Made by a program: the position numbers and the translations under genes
Notes under the pieces: model-generated
Seen by the model: only the letters and a program-made list of their open reading frames with translations
The model's database searches: none
What the model was told of the DNA's origin: nothing
Part shown: piece by piece, positions 30,806 through 42,195 of the stretch
Layout of the letters: each line of letters opens with the position of its first letter
Numbering within the stretch: position 1 is the first letter of the stretch
Source: Notolepis coatsorum
Lineage: Eukaryota; Chordata; Actinopteri; Aulopiformes; Paralepididae
Reading direction: 5' to 3'
Length of the DNA stretch: 64,000 nt
Assembly: GCA_963971535.1 (NCBI GenBank)
Contig: OZ020585.1
Coordinates: 155,855,083 to 155,919,082, forward strand

Positions 30806-30818
30806 GTGTGTTCTGAAA

Positions 30819-30972
30819 TCAGTAGACGATTTTCCAGTGTGTGGGCTGTTCGCACTCCTTCTCAGTGTCCCCACAGAAACGGTTGTATGTGGTTTTAGAG
30901 TCGAAACCCAGGATCTCCCTCTCCTCGTGGATCCGGAATGAGAACGTGGATACGGACGTCCCGATGAAGAAC
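30819..30972 (-). CDS. pofut2: Protein O-fucosyltransferase 2, terminal exon
   Basis: Encodes the last 50 residues and the TGA stop. It starts in the middle of an Arg codon shared with the exon at 41281-41404, then [19 protein letters not shown], the [10 protein letters not shown] cysteine region and the C-terminal THWKIVY. The acceptor CTTCCAG|G (30973-30974) is consensus and the phase joins exactly. POFUT2 is an ER-resident GT68 enzyme that adds O-fucose from GDP-fucose to folded thrombospondin type 1 repeats. The TSVSTFSFR block belongs to the conserved nucleotide-sugar-binding region of this family. The exon lies 10.3 kb from its upstream neighbour. A minisatellite abuts the 3' side. Confidence 0.95.
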
Positions 30973-31001
30973 CTGGAAGACATCAGCAAACTCATTCAGA
31001 C

Positions 31002-32085
31002 GCCTTGAGGAGGAACCTTTGAGGGTTACCCAAACAACTGCCTCTTTGCACTGCTGCGGTCAGCTATGCAAGCGCTACCGGAGTCTCATGGCCAGTACAG
31101 AGACTCCAAAGGAGCTTCTATCCCCAGGCCATCAGGATGCTCAATGACTCTATGCAACACTAACCCATCCATCTACATTCATTGCACATACACCAACATT
31201 CACTTTAACACTTTTAACACTACTCCATATTTTATCTATTTATTACAAAAAGATTTGCACTACATCCATACCTTATTTTGGAATTTCTTTTAAGTAACAT
31301 TTTTGTACCTCATTATTTGCATTTTGTACTTAATTTTGTACTTTAGGTTGTACTTTAGTTTCAAGTTTCAAGTTTCTTTAATAGTTGTCATACAGAAGTA
31401 CAGAATACTTTTATACAAAATGCTTCTTACTGTTGCGCTCCAGAGACTGTGCAAGACAAGATAAGTATGAAATAAAATAACATAGTAAGATTAGAAGTAA
31501 AAAAAATGAGGTCACAGTGTTCAGTTTAGACATATGTACAATGTTCGATGCAGAATAGACGTAGTTACCATACAATATACAATACTGTGCAGTGTACTAA
31601 TATACAATACTATATAGTGCAAGGCAGAAATGGAGAAATGGGACGAGGTGCAATTTAGGTACAATTCACAGTAGGTGTACGAGTTGTAGTGCAAATCCTT
31701 TATCAATAAATATAAAGTGTAAGTGTGTTTGTGTGATCTAAAGTGTGGAGAGTGGGTGCTGCAGTGTGTTGTTTGTTTGAGTGAGTGTGTGCGTGTGGGT
31801 GTGTGTGCTGTGTGCATTTGATGGTTGTTGCATAGTGATTATTGTTCGTTTAGCGATTATTGTTCGTTTAGCAGCCTGATGGCCTGGGGATAGAAGCTTC
31901 TTCTGAGTCTTTCTGTGCTCGCCTTAAGACTTTAGTTTTTATACTGTATATTTTGTATAGTATTTGAACTTCATTATTTTTACTGTATGAAGCACATTCT
32001 CAGGGGGCTCATACAGAACCAAGCATTTCAGATTTCACTGTACTTTATACGTGACAAATAAAACAAAACTTGAAACTTAAAAGCA
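31002..32085 (+). mobile_element. L2-like LINE 3' end, split by another LINE
   Basis: Contains SFYPQAIRMLND-type coding (31104-31150, plus strand), the usual L2-like C-terminus, then a 3' UTR ending with TGACAAATAAAACAAAACTT. It is interrupted at 31362-31928 by a minus-strand LINE with 10-bp target duplication. It lies in the last pofut2 intron, antisense to the gene. Confidence 0.7.
31362..31928 (-). mobile_element. Nested LINE 3' end, minus orientation
   Basis: Flanked by ACTTTAGTTT at 31352-31361 and 31929-31938. Begins with the reverse complement of a CTTGAAACTTGAAA-type tail (CAAGTTTCAAGTTTCTTTAA). A truncated copy of the same family lies at 39727-39985, nearly identical over ~240 bp. 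Confidence 0.8.
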
Positions 32086-32794
32086 GAGGTCAAGCCATCC
32101 ATCAGTGGGGGAGAGAAAAAAACGCTGCACGCGGTGTCTTTTTGGAGAGCACTCTTTTTTTGTGTGCAGCCATTATGTTCGCCTCAAGTTAAATATGCTT
32201 GAACCTTTGTCACAGTTGTCGGCTCGAGTGGTGACAGCATACTCTGCTTAAATCCAACAACATTCTTGTCATAGATGTGTAGTGGTATTTCCCTTGTTGT
32301 CTAATCAATCATCATTAATCAGAGGTTTGCACGATATTTACTCAATCATTGTTAAGTAGCCTGCTGCGGTTTAAGACCAGTATGTTCAAGACCATAAAGT
32401 CCAGTAGGTTCAAAATGAAAGGGAGAAAGAAGCAATACAGATTTTGTTCACAATATTTAATTATCCAAAACTCAATATTTTCAAGGCAACTCTTTTCTTT
32501 TGTTATTTTACTTGCCATGAGCCCTGTAAGCCTATAATTATCTATGGATACTATTTGGAGACCAACATTTAGAAAACGAATGCAGACACTTAGAAATGTC
32601 ATCGGTCTGTATTCTCTCGTTAATTTGATAGACAATTTATTGATAAAAAGGTCATACGATGCACATATGTTGGGTTATACTGTAGTGTCACTTTACATGC
32701 ATCTCCCATAGACTTCCATAGAATTGGCACCAAGCAAAGTTGGGTGATCAGTGGATAAACCGTTGTGACGTCCACAATACATGCAGGTTGTTCC
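32086..32794. other. Unclassified intronic sequence
   Basis: No repeat ends, splice-like exon or coding signal recognised. Confidence 0.4.
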
Positions 32795-33270
32795 AAGGCC
32801 ATCAGGATGCTCAATGACTATGTAACAACCCATCATCTACACTCATTGCACACACATCCACATGCACACACTCACTTTTAAACAAACACTCACCTTATTA
32901 ACACTCAGGAAGAATAGCCACAGCACTGGCTAATGGGGATCCAAATAAACTTAAAGTTTAGACACTTTAATCTATTTATTAAAGAGATTTGCACTACATT
33001 CATACCATATTTGCATTGGCACCTTACCTTAAAGTTTTGTACCTCACTGTTTACAAATTCGTACTCACTGTACTTAGATTGTACTTATGCTATACTTTAG
33101 ATTGTATATTGTATTGTATATTCCTCTTTTACTTACTTCTTTAATAACCTTTTTTGTACTGTATGAAGCACACTCTCAGGGGCTCATAGAGAACCAAGCA
33201 TTTCACCGTAAAGTATGTATTTTATTTTTATTGTGACAACTAATAAACAAACTAACTAACAAAGTGAAAA
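32795..33270 (+). mobile_element. Second L2-like LINE 3' end
   Basis: Shares GGCCATCAGGATGCTCAATGAC, CTCAGGGGCTCATA..AACCAAGCATTTCA and the terminal region with 31130-32050. A LINE family B tail (CAGGAAGAATAGCC..TAATGGGGATCC) is embedded at about 32905-32960. Confidence 0.65.
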
Positions 33271-33486
33271 ACACGGGAATGAGATCACGGGTCACTTTTA
33301 AAAGATGTAAATAAGCCTGCCAAGTGGTGTTCCCGGGGTCCCGTCAGAACACTAAGACCATGAGTAACCTCTCTCCCAACATCCCATCAGGCACAGGTTC
33401 ACAGCACACTCAAACTTACAACCGGATCTGCTTTTGTTTTTCAAAGGTGATACATCTGAAAAGACACAACAGATGCCAAAACAAAC

Positions 33487-33857
33487 ATGTACCTTTGACT
33501 GAGAATTGTCTGTTTTATTGAAATCTGCACAGCAGCATTTTGTTAATACTACACAAGTACAATATTTAGACATGGTCCTCAAAATGAATGGAGGTGAATA
33601 AAAGACAACAGTGTGTACAAGATGGCAGATCGTGCTTAAATCTTCACTGTTCAACCTAGAGTCCCTGTATGTCCCATATCATGTTTGCTGGGTCAAAAAC
33701 CAGACAATAATGTGGGAGTCTCTGTTAACTGGCTTTGGACACTGGGTTGCTTAACTAACAAAAGACTCATTCTTCTAAACTAGAAGGAACCAGGAACCAG
33801 CCTGCTTCTATAGGGATTTGTGGCTGAAGGAATACCTGGACTTCCTGAACATGGAAT
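33487..33857 (+). repeat. 371-bp direct repeat, left copy
   Basis: Starts ATGTACCTTTGACTGAG and ends CCTGAACATGGAAT. Nearly identical to 35435-35805 (an A/G difference near 33780/35729). The two copies flank 33858-35434. See findings for interpretation. Confidence 0.9.
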
Positions 33858-33860
33858 CTT

Positions 33861-34297
33861 TTTACTTCCTCGTGTGACGTCACTTCAAATACGGCTACCA
33901 GGACACTCAAATAGCAAAAGCGAGTCGAGTCGATTAGGTACCATGCAGTGAAAAGCGGCATGAGAATACATCATAATGTTTCCTGAAATTAAAAAGTAAA
34001 TATATATTTAGTACAAATGATTTATTTATTTTAAATAACAGTGACTTTTCCTTTTTGATAAGAAAGTCTAGTGGTGGTTGAGCATATTCATATTTTATGT
34101 TGATGGCCTTTGTCTATAATGTGGCCACAAAAATAGAAAAGGTTTAATTATTTTGTTTGTTTGCACTAAGTTAATACTTTGACAAATGTTGCCTATATTT
34201 TTCAGTCAGTTTGGTCTTTGTGTGCCAAACATTATTAAAGGTAAACCTTTTTTTTTACCAAATAAATGAGAAGCACGTTTAAATCAGCAATGCCTCC
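33861..34297 (+). repeat. Duplicated block, copy 1, left part
   Basis: Near-identical to 37399-37834, beginning TTTACTTCCTCGTGTGACG. Contains a TGACGTCA palindrome. Interrupted at 34298 by a LINE. The continuation is 35143-35434, which matches 37834-38127 and ends in a hAT-like terminus (GAACCGTTCCACCCCTA). Confidence 0.9.
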
Positions 34298-35142
34298 AAT
34301 GGCTTAGAGTAGACAACAGAGTACAGCAACTTGCAATGGGCCTGGTCTACAAGATACACTACACGACCAAGGTACCCATGTACATGACAAAATACTTCCC
34401 AAAGGTCAGTGAATACCACGATCACAACACCAGAGGGAGCTCCACAAATCATGTTAAACCCAGATTCGGCTCAAACAAGGGACTAAACACGTTTCGCAAT
34501 TATGCCACATCAATGTGGAACGCCCTACCCAAAGCTGTAAAGGAATGTGAATCACTACCCACTTTCAAAAACACTCTCAAAAAACACCTAAGGGAGACTG
34601 CAACCCGAAACTGGCCCCTGTAAATGTCCGAACACAACCCCCTCCAATGTACAGTAAATTACCAAGTATGGTCTTGTCAATAATCCAATGTACAGTGTTG
34701 TTTGTACAGTTGTACAGTGTCCCCCACCCACCCACCCCTCCTACCCAACCCCCCCCCCCCCCCACTCCTAACCAACCCCCCCCCCCCCCCCCCACCCACC
34801 CAACCACCTCCAATGTACAGTCCCCACCTACCCAATCCAATGTACAGTTTCCACGCCTAATGTATATACTCTTTTCTTTCTGGACTCTTTTTGTATCACA
34901 AACAGTACTGTAATTGCAAATCTGGTATGTCATAAATGTATAGATGGAGCAGTACTGTCTATCTGTATGTCATGTATGTCATATATGTTACGATGAATTG
35001 AAAATGGGGGACCCTGATGTAAACAAGACGAAAGTCTTTCTCTGGTCTGCATCCCCTTAACAATTGTATGTATTGAGCTGTACTGTACTGTACCCATTCT
35101 GCAATCTGTTAATAAAGTTTTCATTCATTCATTCATTCATTC
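34298..35142 (+). mobile_element. LINE family A copy with coding 3' end
   Basis: An 845-bp 5'-truncated insertion with the C-terminal coding region (34336-34623), a C-rich 3' UTR (34720-34800), the CTGCAATCTGTTAATAAAG block and a (ATTC)n tail. The exact insertion point is shown by the uninterrupted copy at 37834. At most one base is duplicated. Confidence 0.92.
34336..34623 (+). pseudogene. LINE family A reverse transcriptase C-terminal 95 codons
   Basis: Encodes the same C-terminus as 849-1598 (MGLVYKIHY.., HDHNTRGSSTNHVKPRFGSN, LKKHLRETATRNWPL) with few substitutions. 5' truncation removed the rest. Confidence 0.85.
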
Positions 35143-35434
35143 CCCTCTCTCTCCTAGATCTAACCGTCACTGTCAAAATAATGTGCCTGATGTCAAACTT
35201 GCCTCATTCTATCAGTTTTTGCATGACTATGTCCTTGAGAATAACTGAAAAGTTGGATTATTTTTAGGCTATATATCTTATGCTGATGTATGGTATTTTT
35301 AGAGTGTTCAATAAAAATCTTTTATTCTTTTTTTAATCGAACCAAACCGAAAACCGAGACACCAAAACCCTGATACGAACCGAACTGTAGATTTTGTGAA
35401 CCGTTCCACCCCTACTAGACACACAGAAATACAG

Positions 35435-35805
35435 ATGTACCTTTGACTGAGAATTGTCTGTTTTATTGAAATCTGCACAGCAGCATTTTGTTAATACTAC
35501 ACAAGTACAATATTTAGACATGGTCCTCAAAATGAATGGAGGTGAATAAAAGACAACAGTGTGTACAAGATGGCAGATCGTGCTTAAATCTTCACTGTTC
35601 AACCTAGAGTCCCTGTATGTCCCATATCATGTTTGCTGGGTCAAAAACCAGACAATAATGTGGGAGTCTCTGTTAACTGGCTTTGGACACTGGGTTGCTT
35701 AACTAACAAAAGACTCATTCTTCTAAACTGGAAGGAACCAGGAACCAGCCTGCTTCTATAGGGATTTGTGGCTGAAGGAATACCTGGACTTCCTGAACAT
35801 GGAAT
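35435..35805 (+). repeat. 371-bp direct repeat, right copy
   Basis: Partner of 33487-33857. It is followed by unique sequence from GGGCATCCTGCC. Confidence 0.9.
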
Positions 35806-36075
35806 GGGCATCCTGCCTACTAAAATACTTTGATAAGGGCCTGGATGGCCACTGGGACACTCTCTGCGGGCTCCTTGAGAAATCATGATGTGGTATATAT
35901 TGTGGATTGAGATTGACGATCGGTGCTATGGGTGTTGGGCGTCGATCTTGGTAGTTGGCGGTGATTTCAGATTTTGCCATACTATGGCCAATGTATAAAT
36001 AATTTACAAGCCACCGTATATATAACCAATGTGGTAAAATTCATGACATCACTTTTGTACTTAAATAATACCATG

Positions 36076-36549
36076 CTGGGGCGGCTAGGTGGTGTAATGG
36101 GCAAGGCGCTCGCCACCAATGCAGGAGACGCTGGGTTCGAGCCCAGCTCTCCGCATTGCTATCAGCTTGGCTCGTCGTTCATACTAATACAATTGGCAGT
36201 ATTAGGGGGTGGGAAGCTGATGGGTGGGGATCGGACGTTGTGGACAGCGACTCCTACAGGTCGGTTGGTGCGCCTGGGCAACAGAATCAGGAAGCGACGG
36301 GGGCGGCGTGTCCCTCCCACGCAGACCCCCGCCGCTGAGAAATCACGCTGTGCAGGTGAAAAGATGCGACGGTTGTTTCCTCGAGTACCGGAGGGGACAC
36401 GTGATGTAAGGCTTCGTCCACATTGCAGCCGGCTTGTGGGAGGCATGGCCTAACAGCGTTCGAGACAGGGGAGGGTAGAATTGGACGATACGAAATTGGG
36501 ATGGGAGAAAAATAGAAAATGGGAGAAAAAAGTAGATAAAAAAAAAAAT
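36076..36549 (+). mobile_element. tRNA-derived SINE, family 1
   Basis: Same family as 10978-11450. A-box region GGTGGTGTAATGGGCAAGGC, B-box GGGTTCGAGCCC, tail ATTGGGATGGGAGAAAAAT and poly-A. Perfect 12-bp target duplication AATAATACCATG (36064-36075 and 36550-36561). Confidence 0.9.
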
Positions 36550-36723
36550 AATAATACCATGGTATAATTGAATCCATGATACTGATTGCGTTGGCATCGT
36601 CTTGGGTCACTATCATGAAGGTGGAATGATGGAAAGACCATGATACTTTTAGTTAGTGCCTTGGTGATTTTTTGTAAGGGCTGCGTTGATTCATAATATG
36701 ACATAGTCTGCAACTACAACTAA

Positions 36724-38865
36724 GGGCGCTTTCACATATAGTTTTGGTGGACTCGTGCAATTCGGGGAGTGAAGTTGCAACAACATTGTTGCATTCTTCA
36801 TTTGGTTCGGTCTGCATTCACACTGCAATTCGTCAAGCGCACTCAACTTTCGGAACAATGTCACGCGGTCGAAAAGGGCGCTTGTCTATTGGACACAATA
36901 GAGAGTGGAAATGTGTGGTGTGTGTGTGACTGCAAGCCCTAACGTGTGTGTGTGCGCGCGCGCATGTGTGTCTGTGTGACTGCGAGCCCTCTGGACTACA
37001 AGTTTGCCTGGGTTAATGTTTCCATCTGGTGCAGGGCTAAAGAGCTCTGGCGTGAAGTGAAGAGAGAAACACTGTACTAATGGTACACATTCGAACCGTA
37101 CACCGTTCGATACGACCTCCACGGTTCGGGGCATGTGTGTATTGTTCGGTTATAATGTTAGCCGCAAGCTAGGCTAATGTTACGTTAGCCGCAAGCTAAC
37201 TAGCGTTAGCCGCGAGCTAACCGTGGAGTCACTTCGCTGTGTTCCATTAGTTCCATTAGTGGGGAAGGGGGGGGTATATTGATGAGGCTTGACAACAGAG
37301 GTTCAAAGATAAAGATAACTTCACATTTATTGGCTGTTGGTTTATAGTACAGTATATCATCAGGGCTTCTCCTTCCAACGCAGTGTTACTGTTGACTATT
37401 TACTTCCTCGTGTGACGTCACTTCAAATACGGCTACCAGGACACTCAAATAGCAAAAGCGAGTCGAGTCGATTAGGTACCATGCAGTGAAAAGCGGCATA
37501 AGAGAATACATCATGTTTCCTGAAATTAAAAAGTAAATATATATTTAGTACAAATGATTTATTTATTTTAAATAACAGTGACTTTTCCTTTTTGATAAGA
37601 AAGTCTAGTGGTGGTTGAGCATATTCATATTTTATGTTGATGGCCTTTGTCTATAATGTGGCCACAAAAATAGAAAAGGTTTAATTATTTTGTTTGTTTG
37701 CACTAAGTTAATACTTTGACAAATGTTGCCTATATTTTTCAGTCAGTTTGGTCTTTGTGTGCCAAACATTATTAAAGGTAAACCTTTTTTTTAACCAAAT
37801 AAATGAGAAGCACGTTTAAATCAGCAATGCCTCCCCTCTCTCTCCTAGATCTAACCGTCACTGTCAAAATAATGTGCCTGATGTCAAACTTGCCTCATTC
37901 TATCAGTTTTTGCATGACTATGTCCTTGAGAATAACTGAAAAGTTGGATTATTTTTAGGCTATATATCTTATGCTGATGTATGGTATTTTTGGAGTGTTC
38001 AATAAAAATCTTTTATTCTTTTTTTAATCGAACCAAACCGAAAACCGAGACACCAAAACCCTGATACGAACCGAACTGTAGATTTTGTGAACCGTTCCAC
38101 CCCTACTAGACACACAGAAATACAGATCACACAAAAAAAACTCTTCTGTCACAATTTTGGCGGTGCTGGTGATGCCGTCTGATGGGTCTCATCTTCAAAA
38201 GACTCAACGATATGTTTTCGGGCTGGATGTGGGTCTTGTGCCAAGTATAACGTCCAGGTCATCATACCAAGGGAACTTGTCTTTCTCGTCCCCCGAACTC
38301 CCACCTTTTCGAAGCAAGTCACAGACTTTAATATATTGCTGACGCAGTTATTTTTTTTCCAATGCGACATTGATCCATTGTTCGATTGAAGCTCATTGCC
38401 ATCATTCTCTCGCTAAACAACTTATACACCTCGTTGTTTTTGTGAGTGCCCACAAGCAGCTGTTTAATGTGCTCATCTGACCACATCAGGATCATATCAG
38501 GGCTTTTACCTTCTCATTCGCCCACGTCTGTCCACGAGACATGTTTCACGTGTGCTTGTTTTGCAGTGAATGCACGCCGCAGTGTTTGTTTTGTTTCCTT
38601 CTACCCAAGACGCACAGTTTATCAGGTATTTCCTATATTTGGTGTTGTGTTTGGTCCGATGAGCATTCACACCAAAAAAGTACGCACCAGGGTTCACTTG
38701 GAAGCGAACAGAGACCTACGTTTTCAGGCGGACCAGAGTTTGCTTGTTTGGTCCGCACCAGAGTTCTTCACAGCATTCACACCAGCCCAAACCAAGCGGA
38801 CTATCCGAGGAAACAAACTATGGTCCGTCTGGTCCGGACCAAACAGCTCTGGTGTGAAAGCACCC
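36724..38865. mobile_element. PIF-Harbinger-like element with TAA target duplication
   Basis: Ends GGGCGCTTTCACA and TGTGAAAGCACCC, flanked by TAA (36721-36723 and 38866-38868). The 3-bp duplication and the Myb/SANT-like coding remnant inside fit PIF-Harbinger. It has been invaded by the block at 37399-38127. No DDE transposase is seen. Confidence 0.75.
38149..38530 (-). pseudogene. Myb/SANT-like protein remnant of PIF-Harbinger
   Basis: Minus-strand pieces read SDEHIKQLLVGTHKNNEVY, MDQCRIGKK, then KVGVRGTRK and ETHQTASPAPPKL. These resemble the Myb/SANT-like DNA-binding companion protein that PIF-Harbinger elements encode beside their transposase. Frames are interrupted, so it is a remnant. 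Confidence 0.55.
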
Positions 38866-38934
38866 TAAGTAACAAGATCTTTAACTCTACATCTTAAGGA
38901 AAGTCCTTTTATTTATTTTTGTTTCCACTAAATG

Positions 38935-39076
38935 GAGGTATATTTTGTGTTGTGTTTTGTCATTGATATTGCAATGATGTGTTATTGTGTTTATATATGG
39001 TTATGTATAAAATGATTGTTTGATAGGGACTGCTTCTGATGGAGCTAATGGGGACACTAATGAATGAAATGAAAGG
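38935..39076 (+). mobile_element. LINE family B-like 3' tail
   Basis: Ends GGAGCTAATGGGGACACTAATGAATGAAATGAAA, similar to the GCTAATGGGGATCC tails at 9.4 and 57.6 kb. Confidence 0.45.
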
Positions 39077-39137
39077 TAATGTTCAGCCCTGACAACTCAA
39101 CTTGCATATTAATTGAAATGCCATATCACCACACTAC

Positions 39138-40318
39138 TCTGGGCGCTTTCACACCGGCAGGGCTCCGGTTCAAGCTCGGGCTCTGTTCTGGAGCCTCTGA
39201 ACCTTGGTGCTTTCTGGCGAACCAGCCCGTGTTTACACCTATTTAAGCAGGACCAAAGTTCCACCATCCTCAGTCATCAACGGGGGGGGGGGGGGGGGCG
39301 TTACTCAGGCGGAGGTAAACAACCATATGAACATGACAGTGGCGAAATGTGCCATATATAAAACAGCTTCAAAGGTTCGGCATTGCACCATGCTGATCCA
39401 CTCAACAGGTAGCGATCCCAACATTTGATTAGATTCAAATGTATTGTCATTATACATACATAGGATCCACATACATACATAGGATCCACAGGCAGCCGCA
39501 CTAACAGCGTCGGAGCAACGGTCCGACGTTGACTGCGACCTACTAATCCATAGTTTACACTTGTCAAGAGCCAATTGTCATCCAGTATTGTAAATAAATG
39601 AGATGTCATGCTAATATGTCATGTTCTACAGTAGGACTTACTACTATGATACCCAATAAAACAAGTAATTAGAATAATAAAAGCCTACGTTGCTGGAACG
39701 ATTAATTTCGTACGTATACAGTACAAGTTTCAAGTTTCAAGTTTCTTTAATAGTTGTCATACAGAAGTACAGAATACTTTTATACAAAATGCTTCTTACT
39801 GTTACGCTCCAGAGACTGTGCAAGACAAGATAAGTATGAAATAAAATAACATAGTAAAATTAGAAGTAAAAAAAATGAGGTCACAGTGTTCAGTTTAGAC
39901 ATATGTACAATGTTCGATGCAGAATGGACGTAACTGAGTTACCATACAATATACAATACTGTGCAGTGTACTAATATACAATACTTATGTACAGTACGTG
40001 TGTGTGTGTGTGCTTTCACCACGCATATTTATTTCTGAAGCATTTATTTATCCACTCTGGTTGTGTACTTGTGCTGTATAATAACAATACATTGGAATCT
40101 AATCTCATTTTGAGATCAGTCGGAAATCGCTTCCTGTTGTATGGATCGATTGAGTGCAATGCCGAACCTCTGCTGTTCACCGTTTTCGCTTCCTGAAAGC
40201 CTAGAATATGACACGTTCACTGATGATGTCACGGTTCGCAAGGAAACATTTTCGATTCCAGCTAAGTACCAGTTTTTCACGCTCTGAACCAATTAATCCC
40301 GGTGTGAACGCGCCGGCC
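39138..40318. mobile_element. DNA element with long inverted arms
   Basis: GGGCGCTTTCACACCGG at the left is matched by CCGGTGTGAACGCGCC at the right, and the arms stay related inward (39377-39450 against 40082-40190 in reverse complement). Terminal similarity to 36724-38865 suggests a Harbinger relative. A LINE fragment (39727-39985) lies in the middle. Exact ends and duplication are not resolved. Confidence 0.5.
39727..39985 (-). mobile_element. LINE 3' fragment, same family as 31362-31928
   Basis: Nearly identical over ~240 bp, including AGTTGTCATACAGAAGTACA and the downstream ATACAATACTGTGCAGTGTA. One short TGAG insertion distinguishes it. Confidence 0.8.
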
Positions 40319-40333
40319 GGTTCGAGATTAGGT

Positions 40334-40384
40334 ATTGTACCCATTCTGCAATCTGTTAATAAAGTTTTCAATCAATCAATCAAA
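40334..40384 (+). mobile_element. LINE family A 3' tail
   Basis: TACCCATTCTGCAATCTG, then AATAAAG and (ATCA)n. Only the last ~50 bases are present. Confidence 0.75.
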
Positions 40385-40584
40385 CTCATTATGCAGCTCG
40401 ATCTTCAATAAACAAGGTACAGGCTTTTCTATTCCTAATTATAGGGGAGCAGCTAGCAGTGACACCTAGCAACCTCTGTAAAAAGAGTAAACGTCCGCCT
40501 CCTTATTTCAATGGTTTACAAAATAAAAAAAACTCTCCCATTTGGAAAACAGTACCGTTAGTTTTTATTTTATTTCTAACATTT

Positions 40585-41052
40585 TGAATAGGCTATTTTG
40601 GCAAACCGTAACGTTTTGAACAGGCTGTTTTGGCAAACAGTAACGTTTGGAACAGGCTGTTTTGGCAAACAGTAATGTTTGGAATAGGCTGTTTTGGCAA
40701 AGAGAACGGTTTTGAATAGGCTATTTTGGGAAACAGTTACAATTTGAATAGGCTATTTTGGCAAACGGTAACATTTTGAATAGGCTATTTTGGCAAACAG
40801 TAAGGTTTTGAATAGGCTAATTTGGCAAACAGTAACATTTTGAATAGGCTATTTTGGCAAACAGTAAGGTTTTGAATAGGCTGTTTTGGCAAACAGTAAG
40901 GTTTTGAATAGGCTATTTTGGCAAACAGTAACATTTTGAATAAGCTAATTTGGCAAACAGTAACATTTGAATAGGCTATTTTGTCAAACAGTATCATTTG
41001 AATAGGCTATTTTGGCAAACAGTAACGTTTTGAATTTGGCAAACAGTAACGT
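40585..41052. repeat. 31-bp minisatellite in a pofut2 intron
   Basis: About 14 copies of a unit like GAATAGGCTATTTTGGCAAA + CAGTAACGTTTT, plus a partial copy. Variants differ at a few positions (ACAGGCTG, AAGGTT). It lies about 230 bp downstream, in the transcription direction, of the exon at 41281-41404. Open frames here follow the repeat. Confidence 0.92.
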
Positions 41053-41280
41053 AAATGTCTGATTACTACTATTACTGCCGACACGGAGAACATGTGGAAA
41101 GTGGGTCATTTAGTCGACACATCATCACCCTAGTGTGATACGGATGTACATTCACTCATTACACCACTTCACGCACCGAGTGAGACGTTGAGCGCCTGTG
41201 CCACAACACAAACCAACTCCACGTGTGAGTGGTGTAACTGGAAACAGTGGGGAGAGTGGAAAGCGAGGAGGGGTCTGTAC

Positions 41281-41404
41281 CTGGCGTGTGCACAGATCCA
41301 CTGGTCGATGATGGCCACGCCTCCGTCTTTGAAGAGCTCCAGGTCCTCCCAGGTGGGCTCGAAACGCACCATCTCAGGCAGCAGCCGCTTCAGCATCTCC
41401 AGCT
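41281..41404 (-). CDS. pofut2: Protein O-fucosyltransferase 2, penultimate exon
   Basis: 124 bp encoding [19 protein letters not shown].. to ..DQWICAHAR. The acceptor TTTGCAG and donor GTACAG flank it. It begins with 2 bases completing a Glu codon from the exon at 44240-44420 and ends with 2 bases of the Arg codon finished at 30972. The [16 protein letters not shown] block is highly conserved in POFUT2 and contributes to the GDP-fucose site region. The minus-strand gene reads leftward into a 10.3-kb intron. Confidence 0.95.
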
Positions 41405-41900
41405 CTGCAAAGGACATGACTTTGTGAGCAGGGTTTCATTACATGCAATTCAATTGGTCGTTTTTGTATTTTGCACATTTTGACTGGAGGCTACTGTAAT
41501 AGAAAGTTATTTTTAAATGTTTTTTAACTTTTTTTTTTTATATATACACCACTTCCTCACCTCTAGAGTGAAACCTCCTTTGACCAATTTTCCCTCTGAT
41601 CTAAAAAGGGTCAACCTGGAGCTCTGGAAAAATCCCCACTAGAAATAAAATGCCCTGGAGATATTAACAGATTCAGTGCCGTTCACTGATTTACACGTTT
41701 CCAGTTGAATGCCTCTTTTTGGCAGGTCTGTATCGGTGGAGAGACCTGTTAAAGTAAAGTTTTTGTTTTGTGATGCTCTGTTGGTGGGTGGATTAACTTC
41801 TAGGTCTTACGCCTCAGAGGAGAATAGGCCTGCTCCACTCCAGCCAATTACCACAGTGGAGGGACCTTTTGTGGGGTCTCATTTGCCCGAGAGTCGGGGC

Positions 41901-42122
41901 TAGGGCTGCAACTAACGATTATTTTGGTAGTCGACTAATCTGTCGATTATTTTTTCGATTAGTCGACTAATCTAACGATTATTTCTGTCACACCTTTTCC
42001 GGGCTCTTAGCAGACTTCTTACTTAGCTTAAAATAACAGACCGACAGTAAGTTTGGGGGAACTAATGGGATAACTGGGGTTGCAACAAAAGTGCAACTAA
42101 GGCTAAAAACACAATGAAATAA

Positions 42123-42195
<73 letters not shown>

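Noticed and set aside
30696-30941. Plus-strand 81-codon frame over the minisatellite
   Set aside because: It is the shadow of the minus-strand pofut2 terminal exon plus the repeat array.
36162-36453. Several open frames across 36.16-36.45 kb on both strands
   Set aside because: All lie in SINE family 1 body sequence, which is non-coding.
40585-41052. Possible spaced-repeat (CRISPR-like) array
   Set aside because: Adjacent 31-bp units vary only by point changes with no spacers. It is a minisatellite.
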